Assembly (NCBI GenBank): GCA_031546825.1
Contig: JAVBJU010000016.1
Span: 1 to 64,000 of the forward strand
Direction of reading: 5' to 3'
Length of the DNA: 64,000 nt
DNA from: Hohaiivirga sp031546825
GTDB taxonomy: Bacteria > Pseudomonadota > Alphaproteobacteria > Rhizobiales > Beijerinckiaceae
The notes beneath the pieces were generated by a model. That model was given only the letters and a program-made list of their open reading frames with translations, did not search any database and had not been told where the DNA came from. Position 1 is the first letter of the stretch; each line of letters starts with the position of its first letter. Positions 25,149-34,004 of this stretch are shown in pieces. The position numbers and the translations under genes are program-made.

Positions 25149-26140
25149 GGCAATCTCCTGCGTGAAGAGATGAGCAAGACGAGGAAGAACGGCCCGCCGA
25201 TGATCGACATGGCGACCCCGAGCTTGATTTCCACCACCGAGGGAATGAGCCGCACCAGAATATCGGCGGCGAGAATGATGACGGCTCCGGCCATGGCACT
25301 GGGCACCAGCAAGCCGCTTGGCCGTGCGCCAACCAGTGGCCGCAGGAGATGGGGCGTGATGAGCCCGACGAAGCCGATGACGCCGGTGACCGCGACACTG
25401 GCCCCGGTGGCAAGGCCAACGCCGATGGCAATCAGCCAGCGGGTGGCAGATAAGTTGATGCCGAGGGAACGCGCCCCGGTCTCGCCGAAGGTGAGGGCAT
25501 CGAGCGCCTTGCCGGTGGCGAGCACAAACAGGCTGCCGATCAGAATGAACGGCGTTGCCGTATAAAAATCATCGAAGGAACGGTCGGTGAGCGCGCCCAT
25601 CAGCCAGTTGACGATCTCGTTCACTGCCCAGGGGTTGGGGGCGAGGTTGAGGGCCAAGGCCACACCGGCCCCCGCGACGGTATTGAGGATGACACCAGCC
25701 AGAATGAAAGTGATGAGGCTTGAGCTTACGCCAGACAGGGCCACCAGCAGCAACACGCCGATGATGGCCCCCGCCATGGCCATTGCCGGAAGCAGCCAGG
25801 CGTTTTGTGAGGGCAGGCTGAAATAGAGGCTCGCCACCGCGCCGAGCGCCGCCATGGACGAGATGCCGAGAATGGCTGGGTCGGCGAGCGGGTTGCGGGT
25901 ATAGCCCTGCATGGCAGCGCCCATCAGGCCGAGCCCACCGCCGACGACAATGCCGAGCAAGGTGCGCGGCAGGCGCAGATCAAAAATGATGGCCCAGCGC
26001 GGGTCATTGACCCCGGCGAAGTGGTCGCGCCAGAGGGAAAGGGGCAGCCATACTTTGCCGGCATTGAGGCTGAGCACAATCAGCACGGCGAGCAGGATGC
26101 CAAGCACAATCATGGTGACGCGGCGGCGTGAGGCTCTCAT
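25145..26140 (-). CDS. btuC: Vitamin B12 ABC transporter, permease (FecCD family)
   Basis: The 331-residue protein is a FecCD-type permease with about ten membrane helices. It contains GVVVGGGLGLMGAAMQGYTRNPLADPAILGI-type sequence near residue 70 (GAAMQGYTRNPLADPAILG) and GFVGLITPHLLRPLVG near 260, the ATPase-coupling region. I take ATG 26140, which has GGAGG 7 bases upstream and overlaps the btuF stop as ATGA; the longer frame 5' of it lies inside btuF. It acts in the inner membrane with BtuD and BtuF. Confidence 0.9.
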   Translation of the reverse strand: MRASRRRVTMIVLGILLAVLIVLSLNAGKVWLPLSLWRDHFAGVNDPRWAIIFDLRLPRTLLGIVVGGGLGLMGAAMQGYTRNPLADPAILGISSMAALGAVASLYFSLPSQNAWLLPAMAMAGAIIGVLLLVALSGVSSSLITFILAGVILNTVAGAGVALALNLAPNPWAVNEIVNWLMGALTDRSFDDFYTATPFILIGSLFVLATGKALDALTFGETGARSLGINLSATRWLIAIGVGLATGASVAVTGVIGFVGLITPHLLRPLVGARPSGLLVPSAMAGAVIILAADILVRLIPSVVEIKLGVAMSIIGGPFFLVLLISSRRRLP

Positions 26141-26970
26141 GGTGCGGCCTCCATCATCCGGCGGGCGCGGGCGAGCGCTTCTGCGGTTTTTATCAGGACA
26201 GGTCCTCCGCAAAAGAGCAGCGGCTGCGGAAATTCGGCGCGTTTCATGGTGGGCTCCACCGCCGCCAGTGCGGGGTGCGACAGCAGGCGATCCGCCCACC
26301 GCGGTTTGGGGTTGGTTGCGCCATCGGCAAGCAATATTTGCGGGGGGTGATTTAACAGAGCTTCAAGCCGGACATTACCCCATTGCACGATGCCGTAACG
26401 CGCCGCGACATTGCGGAAACCCGCAAGCGTCATCACTTCATCAATCAGCGAGCCGGAGCCCGCCGCAAGACCGCTCGGCTGGAAGATGAGCGCGGTATAG
26501 GTTTTCTGGCCGGGCTTCTGGCGCACCTCTGCGATGGCCTTTTCCATGCGGGCAATCAGGGTCTCGCCCCGTTCCGGGTGGCCGGTGAGCGCCGCGATGC
26601 GTCGCACCTGGGTGATGCTGTCGCGGATGGTGTTGGGCACCTGGAAGGTTTCGGTTCTGAAACCCACCCGTTCCAGCGCCTTGCGGGTGGCAAGCGAGGA
26701 ATGCCCGGCGGAAAGGATCAGGTCCGGGTTGAGGGTGATGATCGCTTCGGCGCTGTCTGAGGTGTAGGGCAGGGTTTTCGCGATGTCGGAAATGGTGGAG
26801 GCCGCCGGGTCGGTGGCGTAATGGCTCAGCGCCGCAATCTGTTCGCGGTCGGCGACATTGACCAGTATGGTGTCGAGGCAGGGGTTGAGAGACACAATCC
26901 GCCGTGGCTCCGCCTGCGCCGCCACACCTGCTGCCAGAAACAGCAAGAGAAACACAGCGCGCTTCAACAT
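26137..26970 (-). CDS. btuF: Vitamin B12 ABC transporter, periplasmic binding protein
   Basis: The 277-residue protein has a signal peptide (MLKRAVFLLLFLAAGVAAQA) and two lobes of the helical-backbone binding-protein class, with the family opening RRIVSLNPCLDTILVNV and TLNPDLILSAG. It would hand cobalamin, or a corrinoid, to the BtuCD complex. It is the first gene of the operon and lies 127 bases downstream of the cobalamin riboswitch. No TonB-dependent receptor gene is in the window, so the outer-membrane step must be encoded elsewhere. Confidence 0.87.
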   Translation of the reverse strand: MLKRAVFLLLFLAAGVAAQAEPRRIVSLNPCLDTILVNVADREQIAALSHYATDPAASTISDIAKTLPYTSDSAEAIITLNPDLILSAGHSSLATRKALERVGFRTETFQVPNTIRDSITQVRRIAALTGHPERGETLIARMEKAIAEVRQKPGQKTYTALIFQPSGLAAGSGSLIDEVMTLAGFRNVAARYGIVQWGNVRLEALLNHPPQILLADGATNPKPRWADRLLSHPALAAVEPTMKRAEFPQPLLFCGGPVLIKTAEALARARRMMEAAP

Positions 26971-27096
26971 GATGCCGCCGTGATGGCGAAGAGGGGGGAG
27001 AATGCCATGGTCAGGGTCCCGTCAAGTTCCGAACAATCATCGTCACCCCGGGGAACCCCGTTCTCCCGAGCCCACCCGGCCGGTCGAAGGACGATT

Positions 27097-27281
27097 GTCA
27101 CAGGCAGGTCTCCTGACTTCACGGGTCATTGCCGTTTCGCGCCACCTTCCCAAACCGAGGTTCAGTGGTTTTTCTGCGCGAAGGGCTCGCCGTTTACAGT
27201 TGCGGGGGCAGCCCGGGCATTGCACCCGGTTCCCTATTATCCCTTGCGGGACCTGTTACAAGCCATGTTTATAACGTAACC
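27097..27281 (-). promoter_or_regulatory. Cobalamin riboswitch controlling btuFCD
   Basis: On the minus strand the leader carries the conserved cobalamin-aptamer blocks in order: AATAGGGAACCGGGTG, then GGGCTGCCCCCGCAACTGTA, then GCC-type P-stem text with CCACTGAACC and GGGAAGGTGG, and the closing AAGTCAGGAGACCTGCCTGTG. These are the B12-box features. It ends 127 bases before btuF. The stretch between aptamer and ATG likely holds the expression platform; I could not assign a clear terminator, so control of translation is possible. The rest of the gap 26971-27382 shows no gene. Confidence 0.93.
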
Positions 27282-27382
27282 ACCTCGGGAGGGGAACTGC
27301 TTTTCTCCTAAGGGTAAGGTTCCAGCATTCGGGAGAAATGCTACAAAGAGGCGTTGAGCAGGGTGCCAATAAGGGGGCGTTC

Positions 27383-28084
27383 ATGGCGGGGAACAAAAAT
27401 CTGAGGGTTGTGACCTGGAATTGCCAAGGAGCTTTCCGAAAGAAATATAAAAACATATTGAAATATTCTCCGGATATTTGTGTGATTCAAGAATGTGAAG
27501 ATCCTTCTTATTTGATCGATGAGGAATTTCAGAGAATATTTCCAAAAAAATTCTGGGTAGGAACCAATCAGAATAAAGGACTAGGAATTTTTGTGGCTAA
27601 TGAATGTATTTCCGTGTCGTTGAATAATTGGGACAATCATGGAATCGAGCATTTTCTACCGGTGTCTCTCGGTCAAATAAATTTGGTTGCCGTGTGGGCG
27701 TGTAACAATTACATTGAAGATGCCTATACTTATTTTAGTGTCCATAAGCATAAATTAGATAGTTGTCATATTATTTGCGGAGACTTCAATAGTTCTTCCA
27801 TTTGGGACCTTCAAAAAAGAAGACATATCAGAAATCACGGGTCACTTGTTCGGTTGTTTTCTGATGCAGGCTTGCAAAGCGCATATCACTATTGGACAGG
27901 AAGAACGCAGGGGAAAGAAACGGACCCGACATTCTACCTTCATAGAAATAAAAGTCGGCCGTTTCATATTGATTATGTGTTCTGTGATAATGCCCGGATT
28001 GGACAGTTCAGGCTTGAGACATATGATGATTGGATTTCATTGAGCGATCACATGCCGATCATGTTCGACTATGAAATGCCCTGA
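27383..28084 (+). CDS. Endonuclease/exonuclease/phosphatase-family protein
   Basis: The 233-residue protein has the EEP fold motifs in order: TWNCQG (about 10), a metal-binding Glu in IQECED (about 36), CGDFNSS (about 133), DYVFCDN (about 208) and the C-terminal SDHMP (about 226). All expected metal and catalytic positions (N, E, D/N, D, H) are present, so it is probably an active phosphodiesterase; DNA, RNA or a lipid could be the substrate. AAGGGGG lies 5 bases before the ATG. Its AT-rich codon use is unlike its neighbours and suggests transfer. Its stop abuts the stop of the convergent LysR gene with no spacer. Confidence 0.82.
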   Translation: MAGNKNLRVVTWNCQGAFRKKYKNILKYSPDICVIQECEDPSYLIDEEFQRIFPKKFWVGTNQNKGLGIFVANECISVSLNNWDNHGIEHFLPVSLGQINLVAVWACNNYIEDAYTYFSVHKHKLDSCHIICGDFNSSSIWDLQKRRHIRNHGSLVRLFSDAGLQSAYHYWTGRTQGKETDPTFYLHRNKSRPFHIDYVFCDNARIGQFRLETYDDWISLSDHMPIMFDYEMP

Positions 28085-28975
28085 CTAAAACGTCCAGCGC
28101 TGCGCCTTTGCCACGATGAAATCGCGGAAGGCTTGCACGCGGGCAACCGATTTCATTTCTTCGGCATAGACCAGATAGCTGTCGAGCGAGGGCATTTCCA
28201 CGTCGCGCATCACCCGCACGAGATCGGGGTTGTCGCCGACGGCGTAGGCGGGCAGTGCGCCGAGGCCGGTGCCGGTCTTGATGGCATTTTTCAGGGCGAG
28301 GATGTTGTTGACCATCAGGTGGCACGGGCGCGGGTCATCCTGTTCACGGCCGACATTGGCGAGCCAATGGACCGCGAGCAAAAAGGCTGGCTCATCGCCG
28401 CCGAACGACACCAGTCGGTGCTCGTCGAGATCGGCAACCGAAAGCGGCTCACCGTGTTTCTTGATGTAATCGCGCGAGGCGTAGATCTGGTAATGCAGCG
28501 TGAACAGGCGGCGCTGGATGAGGTCTGGCTGAACCGGACGACGCATGCGGATGGCGACATCGGCCTCACGCATGGAGAGGTCGAGCTCCTCGTCGGTGAG
28601 CAGAAGCTCAATCCGCATATCCGGGTAGAGGTCCAGGAACTCGGCGATTTTCTGCGATAGCCAGAAGGAGCCGAGCGTGACGGTGGTGGTGACCTTCAGG
28701 ACACCCGATGGCTTTTCCGATGTTTCCGTCAGCCGGGCCTGGGTGCTTTCCAGCCGCATGCGCATTTCGCGGGCGGCGCGGAAAAGCAGATCTCCCTGTT
28801 CGGTGAGGATCAGGCCGCGGGCATGACGGTGGAACAACGGCGCTTTTATGTCGCGTTCCAGCGCGCTGATCTGTCGGCTGATCGCCGATTGGCTGAGCCC
28901 CAGCTCATCACCTGCCTTGGTGAAACTGCCGGCTTCCGCCACATCATAAAAAACCCGTATCTTATCCCAGTCCAC
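28085..28975 (-). CDS. LysR-family transcriptional regulator
   Basis: The 296-residue regulator has a LysR HTH (SFTKAGDELGLSQSAISRQ, about 17-35) and a substrate-binding-like effector domain. I chose GTG 28975, giving MDWDKIRVF, because AAGGA lies 7 bases upstream and the start matches the usual family N terminus; ATG starts at 29002 and 29032 have no good ribosome-binding site. It lies downstream of trxB in the same direction, about 200 bases away. Its target is unknown. Confidence 0.82.
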   Translation of the reverse strand: MDWDKIRVFYDVAEAGSFTKAGDELGLSQSAISRQISALERDIKAPLFHRHARGLILTEQGDLLFRAAREMRMRLESTQARLTETSEKPSGVLKVTTTVTLGSFWLSQKIAEFLDLYPDMRIELLLTDEELDLSMREADVAIRMRRPVQPDLIQRRLFTLHYQIYASRDYIKKHGEPLSVADLDEHRLVSFGGDEPAFLLAVHWLANVGREQDDPRPCHLMVNNILALKNAIKTGTGLGALPAYAVGDNPDLVRVMRDVEMPSLDSYLVYAEEMKSVARVQAFRDFIVAKAQRWTF

Positions 28976-29139
28976 TGCGTTTTCCTTCGGAGCGTGTGGC
29001 ATGTGTCGGGTAGGGGCTTGAGACCGACCCATGCGCCTCGCTCATGGAGTTGTTATCTTATTCTGGGGCGCAATCGTGGAAACGCAAGGGTTAAGCGCAG
29101 TTCATGCTGCAAAGGGATAAGGTCACTTGCGGAAGAAGA

Positions 29140-29166
29140 GGCTGCTCCCGATGCATGGGAGCAGCC
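29140..29166 (-). terminator. Probable terminator of trxB
   Basis: GGCTGCTCCC and GGGAGCAGCC form a perfect 10-bp stem with a 7-nt loop, starting 12 bases after the trxB stop on the minus strand and followed by a pyrimidine-rich CTTCTTCC rather than a pure T run. Confidence 0.7.
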
Positions 29167-29178
29167 TTAAGCCATGTT

Positions 29179-30123
29179 TCAGTGGTCGAGCGCGGCCAAA
29201 TAGCGTTCGGCTTCAAGGGCGGCCATGCAGCCCATGCCCGCCGCGGTGACCGCCTGACGGAAGATGTCGTCGGAGACGTCGCCAGCCGCAAACACGCCGG
29301 GGATATTGGTGGCAGTCGAATGGGGCGCGGTTTTGAGGTAGCCGCCCGCCTTCATCTCGAGCTGGCCCTCAAACATGCCGGTTTGGGGCTTGTGGCCGAT
29401 GGCGATGAAGATGCCATCGGCGTCAATGCGCCGGGTCTCGCCGGTTTTGATGTTTTTGGCGTTGAGGTGGGTAACGGACAGCGGCTTCTCGCCACCGCAG
29501 ATTTCCTCAACCACGGTGTCCCACACCACGGAAATCTTTTCGTGCTTGAAGAGGCGCTCTTGCAGCACTTTCTCCGATCGGAAGCTGTCGCGGCGATGGA
29601 TGACGGTGACATGCTTGGCGATACCGGCGAGATATAACGCCTCTTCCACCGCCGAATTGCCGCCGCCGACCACCACAACATTCTTGTCGCGGAAGAAGAA
29701 GCCATCACAGGTGGCGCAAGCCGACACGCCAAACCCCTGGAACTTCTGCTCGGACGGCAGACCAAGCCATTGCGCTTGTGCGCCGGTGGCGATGATCAGG
29801 CTGTCGCAGGTATAAACGTCACCCGAATCGCTTTCGAGGCGGAAGGGGCGCACGGTGAGATCAACCTTGCCGATGTGGTCAAAAATGATTTCGGTGCCGC
29901 AGGCTTCGGCCTGGGCGCGCATCTGCTCCATCAGCCACGGGCCCTGGATCGGCTCGGCGAAGCCCGGATAGTTCTCGACCTCGGTGGTGATGGTGAGCTG
30001 GCCGCCGGGCTGGATGCCGGAAATCATCAGCGGTTTCAGCATGGCGCGCGCGGTGTAGATTGCGGCGGTGTAACCAGCCGGGCCGGAACCGACGATGAGG
30101 ACTTTGCTGTGGCGCTGCGCCAT
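29179..30123 (-). CDS. trxB: Thioredoxin-disulfide reductase
   Basis: The 314-residue flavoenzyme passes electrons from NADPH through FAD to thioredoxin. Visible are the FAD motif GSGPAGYTAAIY (12-23), the redox-active CATC (136-139), the NADPH motif GGGNSAVEEA, the HRRDSFR stretch and the C-terminal FAD motif GVFAAGDV. ATG 30123 was chosen because GGAG lies 6 bases upstream; an ATG 4 codons earlier is possible. The ELM1-family gene lies immediately upstream, 19 bases away, suggesting cotranscription. Confidence 0.97.
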   Translation of the reverse strand: MAQRHSKVLIVGSGPAGYTAAIYTARAMLKPLMISGIQPGGQLTITTEVENYPGFAEPIQGPWLMEQMRAQAEACGTEIIFDHIGKVDLTVRPFRLESDSGDVYTCDSLIIATGAQAQWLGLPSEQKFQGFGVSACATCDGFFFRDKNVVVVGGGNSAVEEALYLAGIAKHVTVIHRRDSFRSEKVLQERLFKHEKISVVWDTVVEEICGGEKPLSVTHLNAKNIKTGETRRIDADGIFIAIGHKPQTGMFEGQLEMKAGGYLKTAPHSTATNIPGVFAAGDVSDDIFRQAVTAAGMGCMAALEAERYLAALDH

Positions 30124-30142
30124 ATCTCTCTCCATAAACGTA

Positions 30143-31168
30143 TCAAATAACCTGGTCCGAGGGCAGCACGCCGGTGCGGCGGCTCGCCATTTCCTTCCGG
30201 ATTCGGTCGGCAATCAGTCGGGTTGCATCTAGCGGGATATAAGCCATGCCTTCAAGTCTTGCCGTGAGCGGGTGCACAGCTCCGTAGTCCATGAGCGAGC
30301 GGATGAAGGCCGAGAGCTTTTTGTGCCCGCCGCTCGGTTCAAAAACCAGAATCGGTTTGCCGGTGGCCGTTGCTTCGCCAATCATGTTGAAGGAATCTGC
30401 CGTGGCCACCACGTAATCGGCCAGCGCCAGCATGGCGAGATAGGGGTTTTCGCCGGAACCATCCCACAGGAATTGGTGGGCATGGGCGGCGACCAACGCT
30501 TTAAGCGCGTCATGCAAGGCGGGCGGGGTGCGGCGCGAGGCGGTGATCATCAGATGCGCGCCGCTCTCAACCAGGCCGGTGAGTTCTTCCATCAGCCGGG
30601 TGACATCGGCTGCGGTGAAATCATGGTGACGGCTCTTGCCGCCGATCAGCACCGCCACGCGTGGCGTCGGCAGGGAAGAGAGGCGCGGGTCGCCGCTTTT
30701 GCGCGCGGCCGACAGCTTTTCCGGCGTGAGGCGATGGGGCGGGGTGATGGTGGCAAGCACATTGTCGCCGCGTAAGCCATCATGTTGCGGCACCCAGATC
30801 AGATCAGCGGTTTTTGCCCCGGTGCGCGGGTCCTTTAAAAAAACCGTAAAAGTTTCTGGCGCGTGTTTGCGGATGGCGCGCAGATAGGGCACAGCGCGGC
30901 GCCCGGAGGCGATGACGCAATCGGGGAACGGGCCTTCAAGCGGGCTGCCGGGCTTGTTAGGCGCGTCTTTCGGGTCGATCGAACCAAAGGGCGCAAGCCA
31001 CACCCACGGCTTGCGCGGGGTTACACGGCGGATGGAGATATTATCACCCAAGGCTTCGGCGACACCCAGACATTGCAACTCATCCCCCGCTTTTCCGTCG
31101 GAGAGCACCCAGATACAAGGCTTTGCGGTGTTCAGGTCTCGGCGGGGCAGGGCGGACTTTTGTTTCAT
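30143..31168 (-). CDS. ELM1/GtrOC1-family putative glycosyltransferase-like protein
   Basis: The 341-residue protein matches the Mito_fiss_Elm1 family: WVLSDGKAGDELQCLGVAEAL near the start, CVIASGRRAVPYLRAI, IGGKSRHHDF, TASRRTPPAL, and the C-terminal TADSFNMIGEATATGKPILVFEP, which resembles a GT-B nucleotide-sugar site. The bacterial role is not established; a link to the cell envelope is an inference from the fold. ATG 31168 is preferred over the TTG one codon earlier. It is 19 bases upstream of trxB in the same direction. Confidence 0.82.
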   Translation of the reverse strand: MKQKSALPRRDLNTAKPCIWVLSDGKAGDELQCLGVAEALGDNISIRRVTPRKPWVWLAPFGSIDPKDAPNKPGSPLEGPFPDCVIASGRRAVPYLRAIRKHAPETFTVFLKDPRTGAKTADLIWVPQHDGLRGDNVLATITPPHRLTPEKLSAARKSGDPRLSSLPTPRVAVLIGGKSRHHDFTAADVTRLMEELTGLVESGAHLMITASRRTPPALHDALKALVAAHAHQFLWDGSGENPYLAMLALADYVVATADSFNMIGEATATGKPILVFEPSGGHKKLSAFIRSLMDYGAVHPLTARLEGMAYIPLDATRLIADRIRKEMASRRTGVLPSDQVI

Positions 31169-31381
31169 CAATGCGCTCTGGTTTGAAAGAGATGTGCGCG
31201 CCGTATGCGGCAGCCTTGATTTTTACACAGATGTATAGGTAGAAAAAGGTGCCGGTTATCCCGGTTCCAGACCCCAACAGGTAAGGGCTTATCGGCTTTC
31301 GATCAATAGGGAAGCCGAAACAACAGCCCGGCCTCATTTCGGTGGTATGGTAAAGAGTGGAAAGCGTCGGAGTAATCGCCC

Positions 31382-31882
31382 ATGAGTGACAAACTGGATT
31401 CAATTGACTGGGCGATCCTGAAGGAATTGCAGGAAGACGGCTCGATTACCAATGTGGAGCTGGCGCGCCGTGTCGGCCTTTCCGCCCCGCCATGCCTGCG
31501 CCGTGTGCGGGCGCTGGAACGCTCCGGCATCATCAAATCCTACCGCGCCATGCTCGACCCGCGCGCCCTTGGCTTTGAAGTGATGTGCTTTGCCATGGTG
31601 CAGCTTGATGTGCAGGGCAAGGTGGAACTCGCCGCTTTTGAAGCCGAGATCCGCAAATGGCCGACGGTGCGTGAGTGCTGGACCCTGTCGGGCGATGTGG
31701 ATTTCATTCTGAAATGCGTGGCCAAAAACCTCAATGCCCTTCAGGAACTGGTCGGTGAACTGACCGCAACCCCCAATGTGCGCAACGTGCGCACTGCGTT
31801 GGCGCTGACATCGGTCAAGGATGAGCCGCTGGTGCCGATGGAGCAGGTGGCGCTCGCGCCGGTGCGTGCGCCTTCCGCCTGA
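31382..31882 (+). CDS. Lrp/AsnC-family transcriptional regulator
   Basis: The 166-residue protein has an N-terminal HTH (NVELARRVGLSAPPCLRRVRAL, about 24-45; the PPCLRRV recognition helix is typical of Lrp/AsnC) and a C-terminal RAM/AsnC ligand domain (ECWTLSGDVDFILKCV). Such proteins respond to amino acids. GGAG lies 9 bases before the ATG. It is divergent from the ELM1-family gene across 213 bases without other genes. The target is not indicated by context. Confidence 0.9.
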   Translation: MSDKLDSIDWAILKELQEDGSITNVELARRVGLSAPPCLRRVRALERSGIIKSYRAMLDPRALGFEVMCFAMVQLDVQGKVELAAFEAEIRKWPTVRECWTLSGDVDFILKCVAKNLNALQELVGELTATPNVRNVRTALALTSVKDEPLVPMEQVALAPVRAPSA

Positions 31883-31888
31883 ACCGCT

Positions 31889-32386
31889 TTACTTTCCGCT
31901 TTTTGCCACATAGCGCGTTACCCAGCCCGCGAAAGCCTCGCATAACGCGCGGACGCGGCGGCGGTCGATATCCGGCATGTCCCAGCGCCCGGCGCTCTGG
32001 GGTGTCAGCGCGAGCTTTATCGGGATTGTTTCAAGCACGGTGCGGTCGGGCGCAACGATCTTGGCGTCGCCATAGAGATAATCCGTGCCGGGATCGGTCG
32101 GATCCGCATAATCGCCGAGGCTCATGCTGTCGATCACGACAATGAGGCGTGGCGCATTGCGTCCCGCCCGTCCCGGAAAAGCCTTGGCAAGCGCGAGGCT
32201 CAGATCCGCGCGGACCCAATCAGCATGGACACCGTATTTGCCGTTCTCCAAGGCTGAGGCATCGACCTGAATTGTCGAGAAGCGGTTGGCAAGCACTGCT
32301 TTCGCCGCAAACGCAGGCGCGGCCATCAAGGCCATGGCGGCAATGCCGGTTGAAACAACAAAGCGGCGGCGTGATATCATGGTCAT
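31889..32386 (-). CDS. Tat-exported protein of unknown function
   Basis: The 165-residue product starts with a twin-arginine signal (SRRRFVVSTGIAAMALMAAPAFA), so it should be exported folded to the periplasm. The mature part has no family I can name; it includes LIVVIDSMSLGDYADP and ends WVTRYVAKSGK. AAGGGA precedes the ATG. It follows dhaM by 21 bases in the same direction and is probably the last gene of the glp-dha unit, though a functional link is not evident. Confidence 0.72.
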   Translation of the reverse strand: MTMISRRRFVVSTGIAAMALMAAPAFAAKAVLANRFSTIQVDASALENGKYGVHADWVRADLSLALAKAFPGRAGRNAPRLIVVIDSMSLGDYADPTDPGTDYLYGDAKIVAPDRTVLETIPIKLALTPQSAGRWDMPDIDRRRVRALCEAFAGWVTRYVAKSGK

Positions 32387-32407
32387 GGCGCGTCCCTTAC
32401 AATCAAA

Positions 32408-33175
32408 TCAAACTTTGCCGCCCTCGTCGTCTCCGGTCAATTCGGAAATAAGCTGGCAAATCGCCGCGACGGCCTGGCGCGCCTCCTTGCCGCTCGCCGA
32501 TACCTTCAACTTATCGCCCGCGCGTGCGGCAAGTTTGAACAGGGCGAGCACGCTTGAGGCGGGCACGGGGCCGATGTCGCGGGTGGTGTTGGAAATGGCG
32601 ACCTTGGCGTCGAAAGATCGGGCGAGCGTGACAATCTGAGCCGTGGGCCGGGCATGGAGACCGTTGGGGTCGGTGAGCACGGCATCCGCTGAAATCTCTG
32701 TGGGCACGATGCCCATGTCAATTGCCGGTTGCGCCGTCTCCTGTTCGCCAAAATGCGCGCGCTTCGGCTGCAGCACGTGCGCGGCTTCCCGGATGATTTC
32801 CGTGGCCCCTGCGCCACCGGCGGCAAGGGCCGCTGCCGCCACCGCGCCTTCGACAAAGGCGCAGCCGGTGGGGAATACCTTTTTGCGGGTTTCGGGCGGC
32901 AACATGTCGAGGGCAAGATCGGTGCTGAGTAGGGCGCTGCCAAGGTCCATCAGCACCACGATTTCCGCCGCATCCGGTGCCAGAGTTTCGATGGCTGCCA
33001 TGATGGCGATGGCATCGGTGCCAAGCATTTCGCCATTATCGCCCGCGCCCGCAGCGCAAACGATGCGAACGGCATCTCCGCTCATCTGGCGCGCCATTGC
33101 CGCAACCGCTTCCGCCAGCGGGCGGCTATGCGAAACCAGTACCAGTGCGGTGTGTGGCGGCTTCTCAGAGGTCAT
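32408..33175 (-). CDS. dhaM: Dihydroxyacetone kinase phosphotransfer subunit DhaM (EIIA-HPr)
   Basis: The 255-residue protein has two phosphotransfer domains. The N-terminal mannose-type EIIA domain carries its His at VSHSRPL (residue 16). The C-terminal HPr domain carries its His at NGLHARPTA (residue 174). E. coli DhaM adds an enzyme I-like domain, which is missing here, so phosphate from PEP must come from a separate EI. DhaM rephosphorylates ADP bound to DhaL. The ATG at 33175 overlaps the dhaL stop as ATGA. Confidence 0.9.
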   Translation of the reverse strand: MTSEKPPHTALVLVSHSRPLAEAVAAMARQMSGDAVRIVCAAGAGDNGEMLGTDAIAIMAAIETLAPDAAEIVVLMDLGSALLSTDLALDMLPPETRKKVFPTGCAFVEGAVAAAALAAGGAGATEIIREAAHVLQPKRAHFGEQETAQPAIDMGIVPTEISADAVLTDPNGLHARPTAQIVTLARSFDAKVAISNTTRDIGPVPASSVLALFKLAARAGDKLKVSASGKEARQAVAAICQLISELTGDDEGGKV

Positions 33176-33801
33176 GGGGCCACCGTATCGGAAAGGGCTT
33201 TGAGGAGCATCCATGAGGAGGTTGCGCCGGGGTCCTGGTGGTTCGCGCTGCGTTCGCCGAGATAGCTCGCCCGCCCTTTGCGGGCAACGAGCGGGATCGT
33301 TGCTTTCATGCCCGCTTCGGCGGCATCCGCCGAGGCTTTAAGGGCATTGTTGAGATCCGCACCCGCCTGGGCGCGCAACGCAGCAAGCGCCGGGGTCAGG
33401 GCGTCAATCATGGTCTTGTCTTCAAGCTCGGCCTTGCCGCGCTGGATCACACCGGCAAGCCCCGCGTCGAGGCACTCGGCCCACTCCGTGGCCGTGAGCA
33501 CTTGCTTGCCGCCTGCCTTGGTGGCCGCTTGCAGGAAAAGCGTGCCATAGAGTGGCCCCGAAGCGCCCCCCACCGTGGAGATCAACGTCATGGCGACCGT
33601 CTTGAACAACGCGCCGATGTCGGCAAAGGCCTGCCCGCAGATTTTGACTTTCACCGCCTGAAAGCCGCGTGCCATGTTCTCCCCGTGGTCGCTATCGCCG
33701 ATGGGGGCGTCGAGTTCGGTGAGGTAGGTCTTCTGCTGTTCCAGAAGATCAGCGGCATTGTTCAACCAGGAGATAGCCGAAGCCAGAGTGAAGTCGCCCA
33801 T
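33172..33801 (-). CDS. dhaL: Dihydroxyacetone kinase ADP-binding subunit DhaL
   Basis: The 209-residue protein has the DhaL nucleotide and Mg site DAPIGDSDHGENM (about 31-43), GGASGPLYG (about 78) and the C-terminal RKGRASYLGERS followed by the DPGA motif. DhaL holds ADP/ATP as a bound cofactor and passes phosphate to dihydroxyacetone on DhaK. It is preceded by a 203-base gap that holds a composite B+A repeat, unusual inside a tight operon. Confidence 0.95.
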   Translation of the reverse strand: MGDFTLASAISWLNNAADLLEQQKTYLTELDAPIGDSDHGENMARGFQAVKVKICGQAFADIGALFKTVAMTLISTVGGASGPLYGTLFLQAATKAGGKQVLTATEWAECLDAGLAGVIQRGKAELEDKTMIDALTPALAALRAQAGADLNNALKASADAAEAGMKATIPLVARKGRASYLGERSANHQDPGATSSWMLLKALSDTVAP

Positions 33802-33878
33802 GGAGTGTTCCTATGCGAGCCCCGAATATGCATCACTATGCCCCCGATGGCGGCGGGAGGGAAGAGCCGACTACGAGA

Positions 33879-33977
33879 GTAATGCGCGTTTTAAGTGGAG
33901 GCCAGTTAAACGCAAAAGCATTACGAGATATAAAAATCCAGAGCAAAATTCGTTTTATATTAAACGCGCTTTGCTCT
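33879..33977. repeat. Composite palindromic repeat: family B copy 2 (reverse) + family A copy 4
   Basis: 33879-33924 is a 46-bp family B element in reverse orientation with ends GTAATGC/GCATTAC. 15 bases later 33940-33977 is a family A element: AGAGCAAAATTCGTTT, loop TATATT, AAACGCGCTTTGCTCT. The pair fills most of the dhaK-dhaL gap. Confidence 0.85.
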
Positions 33978-34004
33978 TGTAGGCGGCTCTTCCGGTGTCC
34001 GCGC

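Noticed and set aside
24375..26970. Siderophore or haem importer
   Set aside because: The cobalamin riboswitch directly upstream makes vitamin B12 the better substrate.
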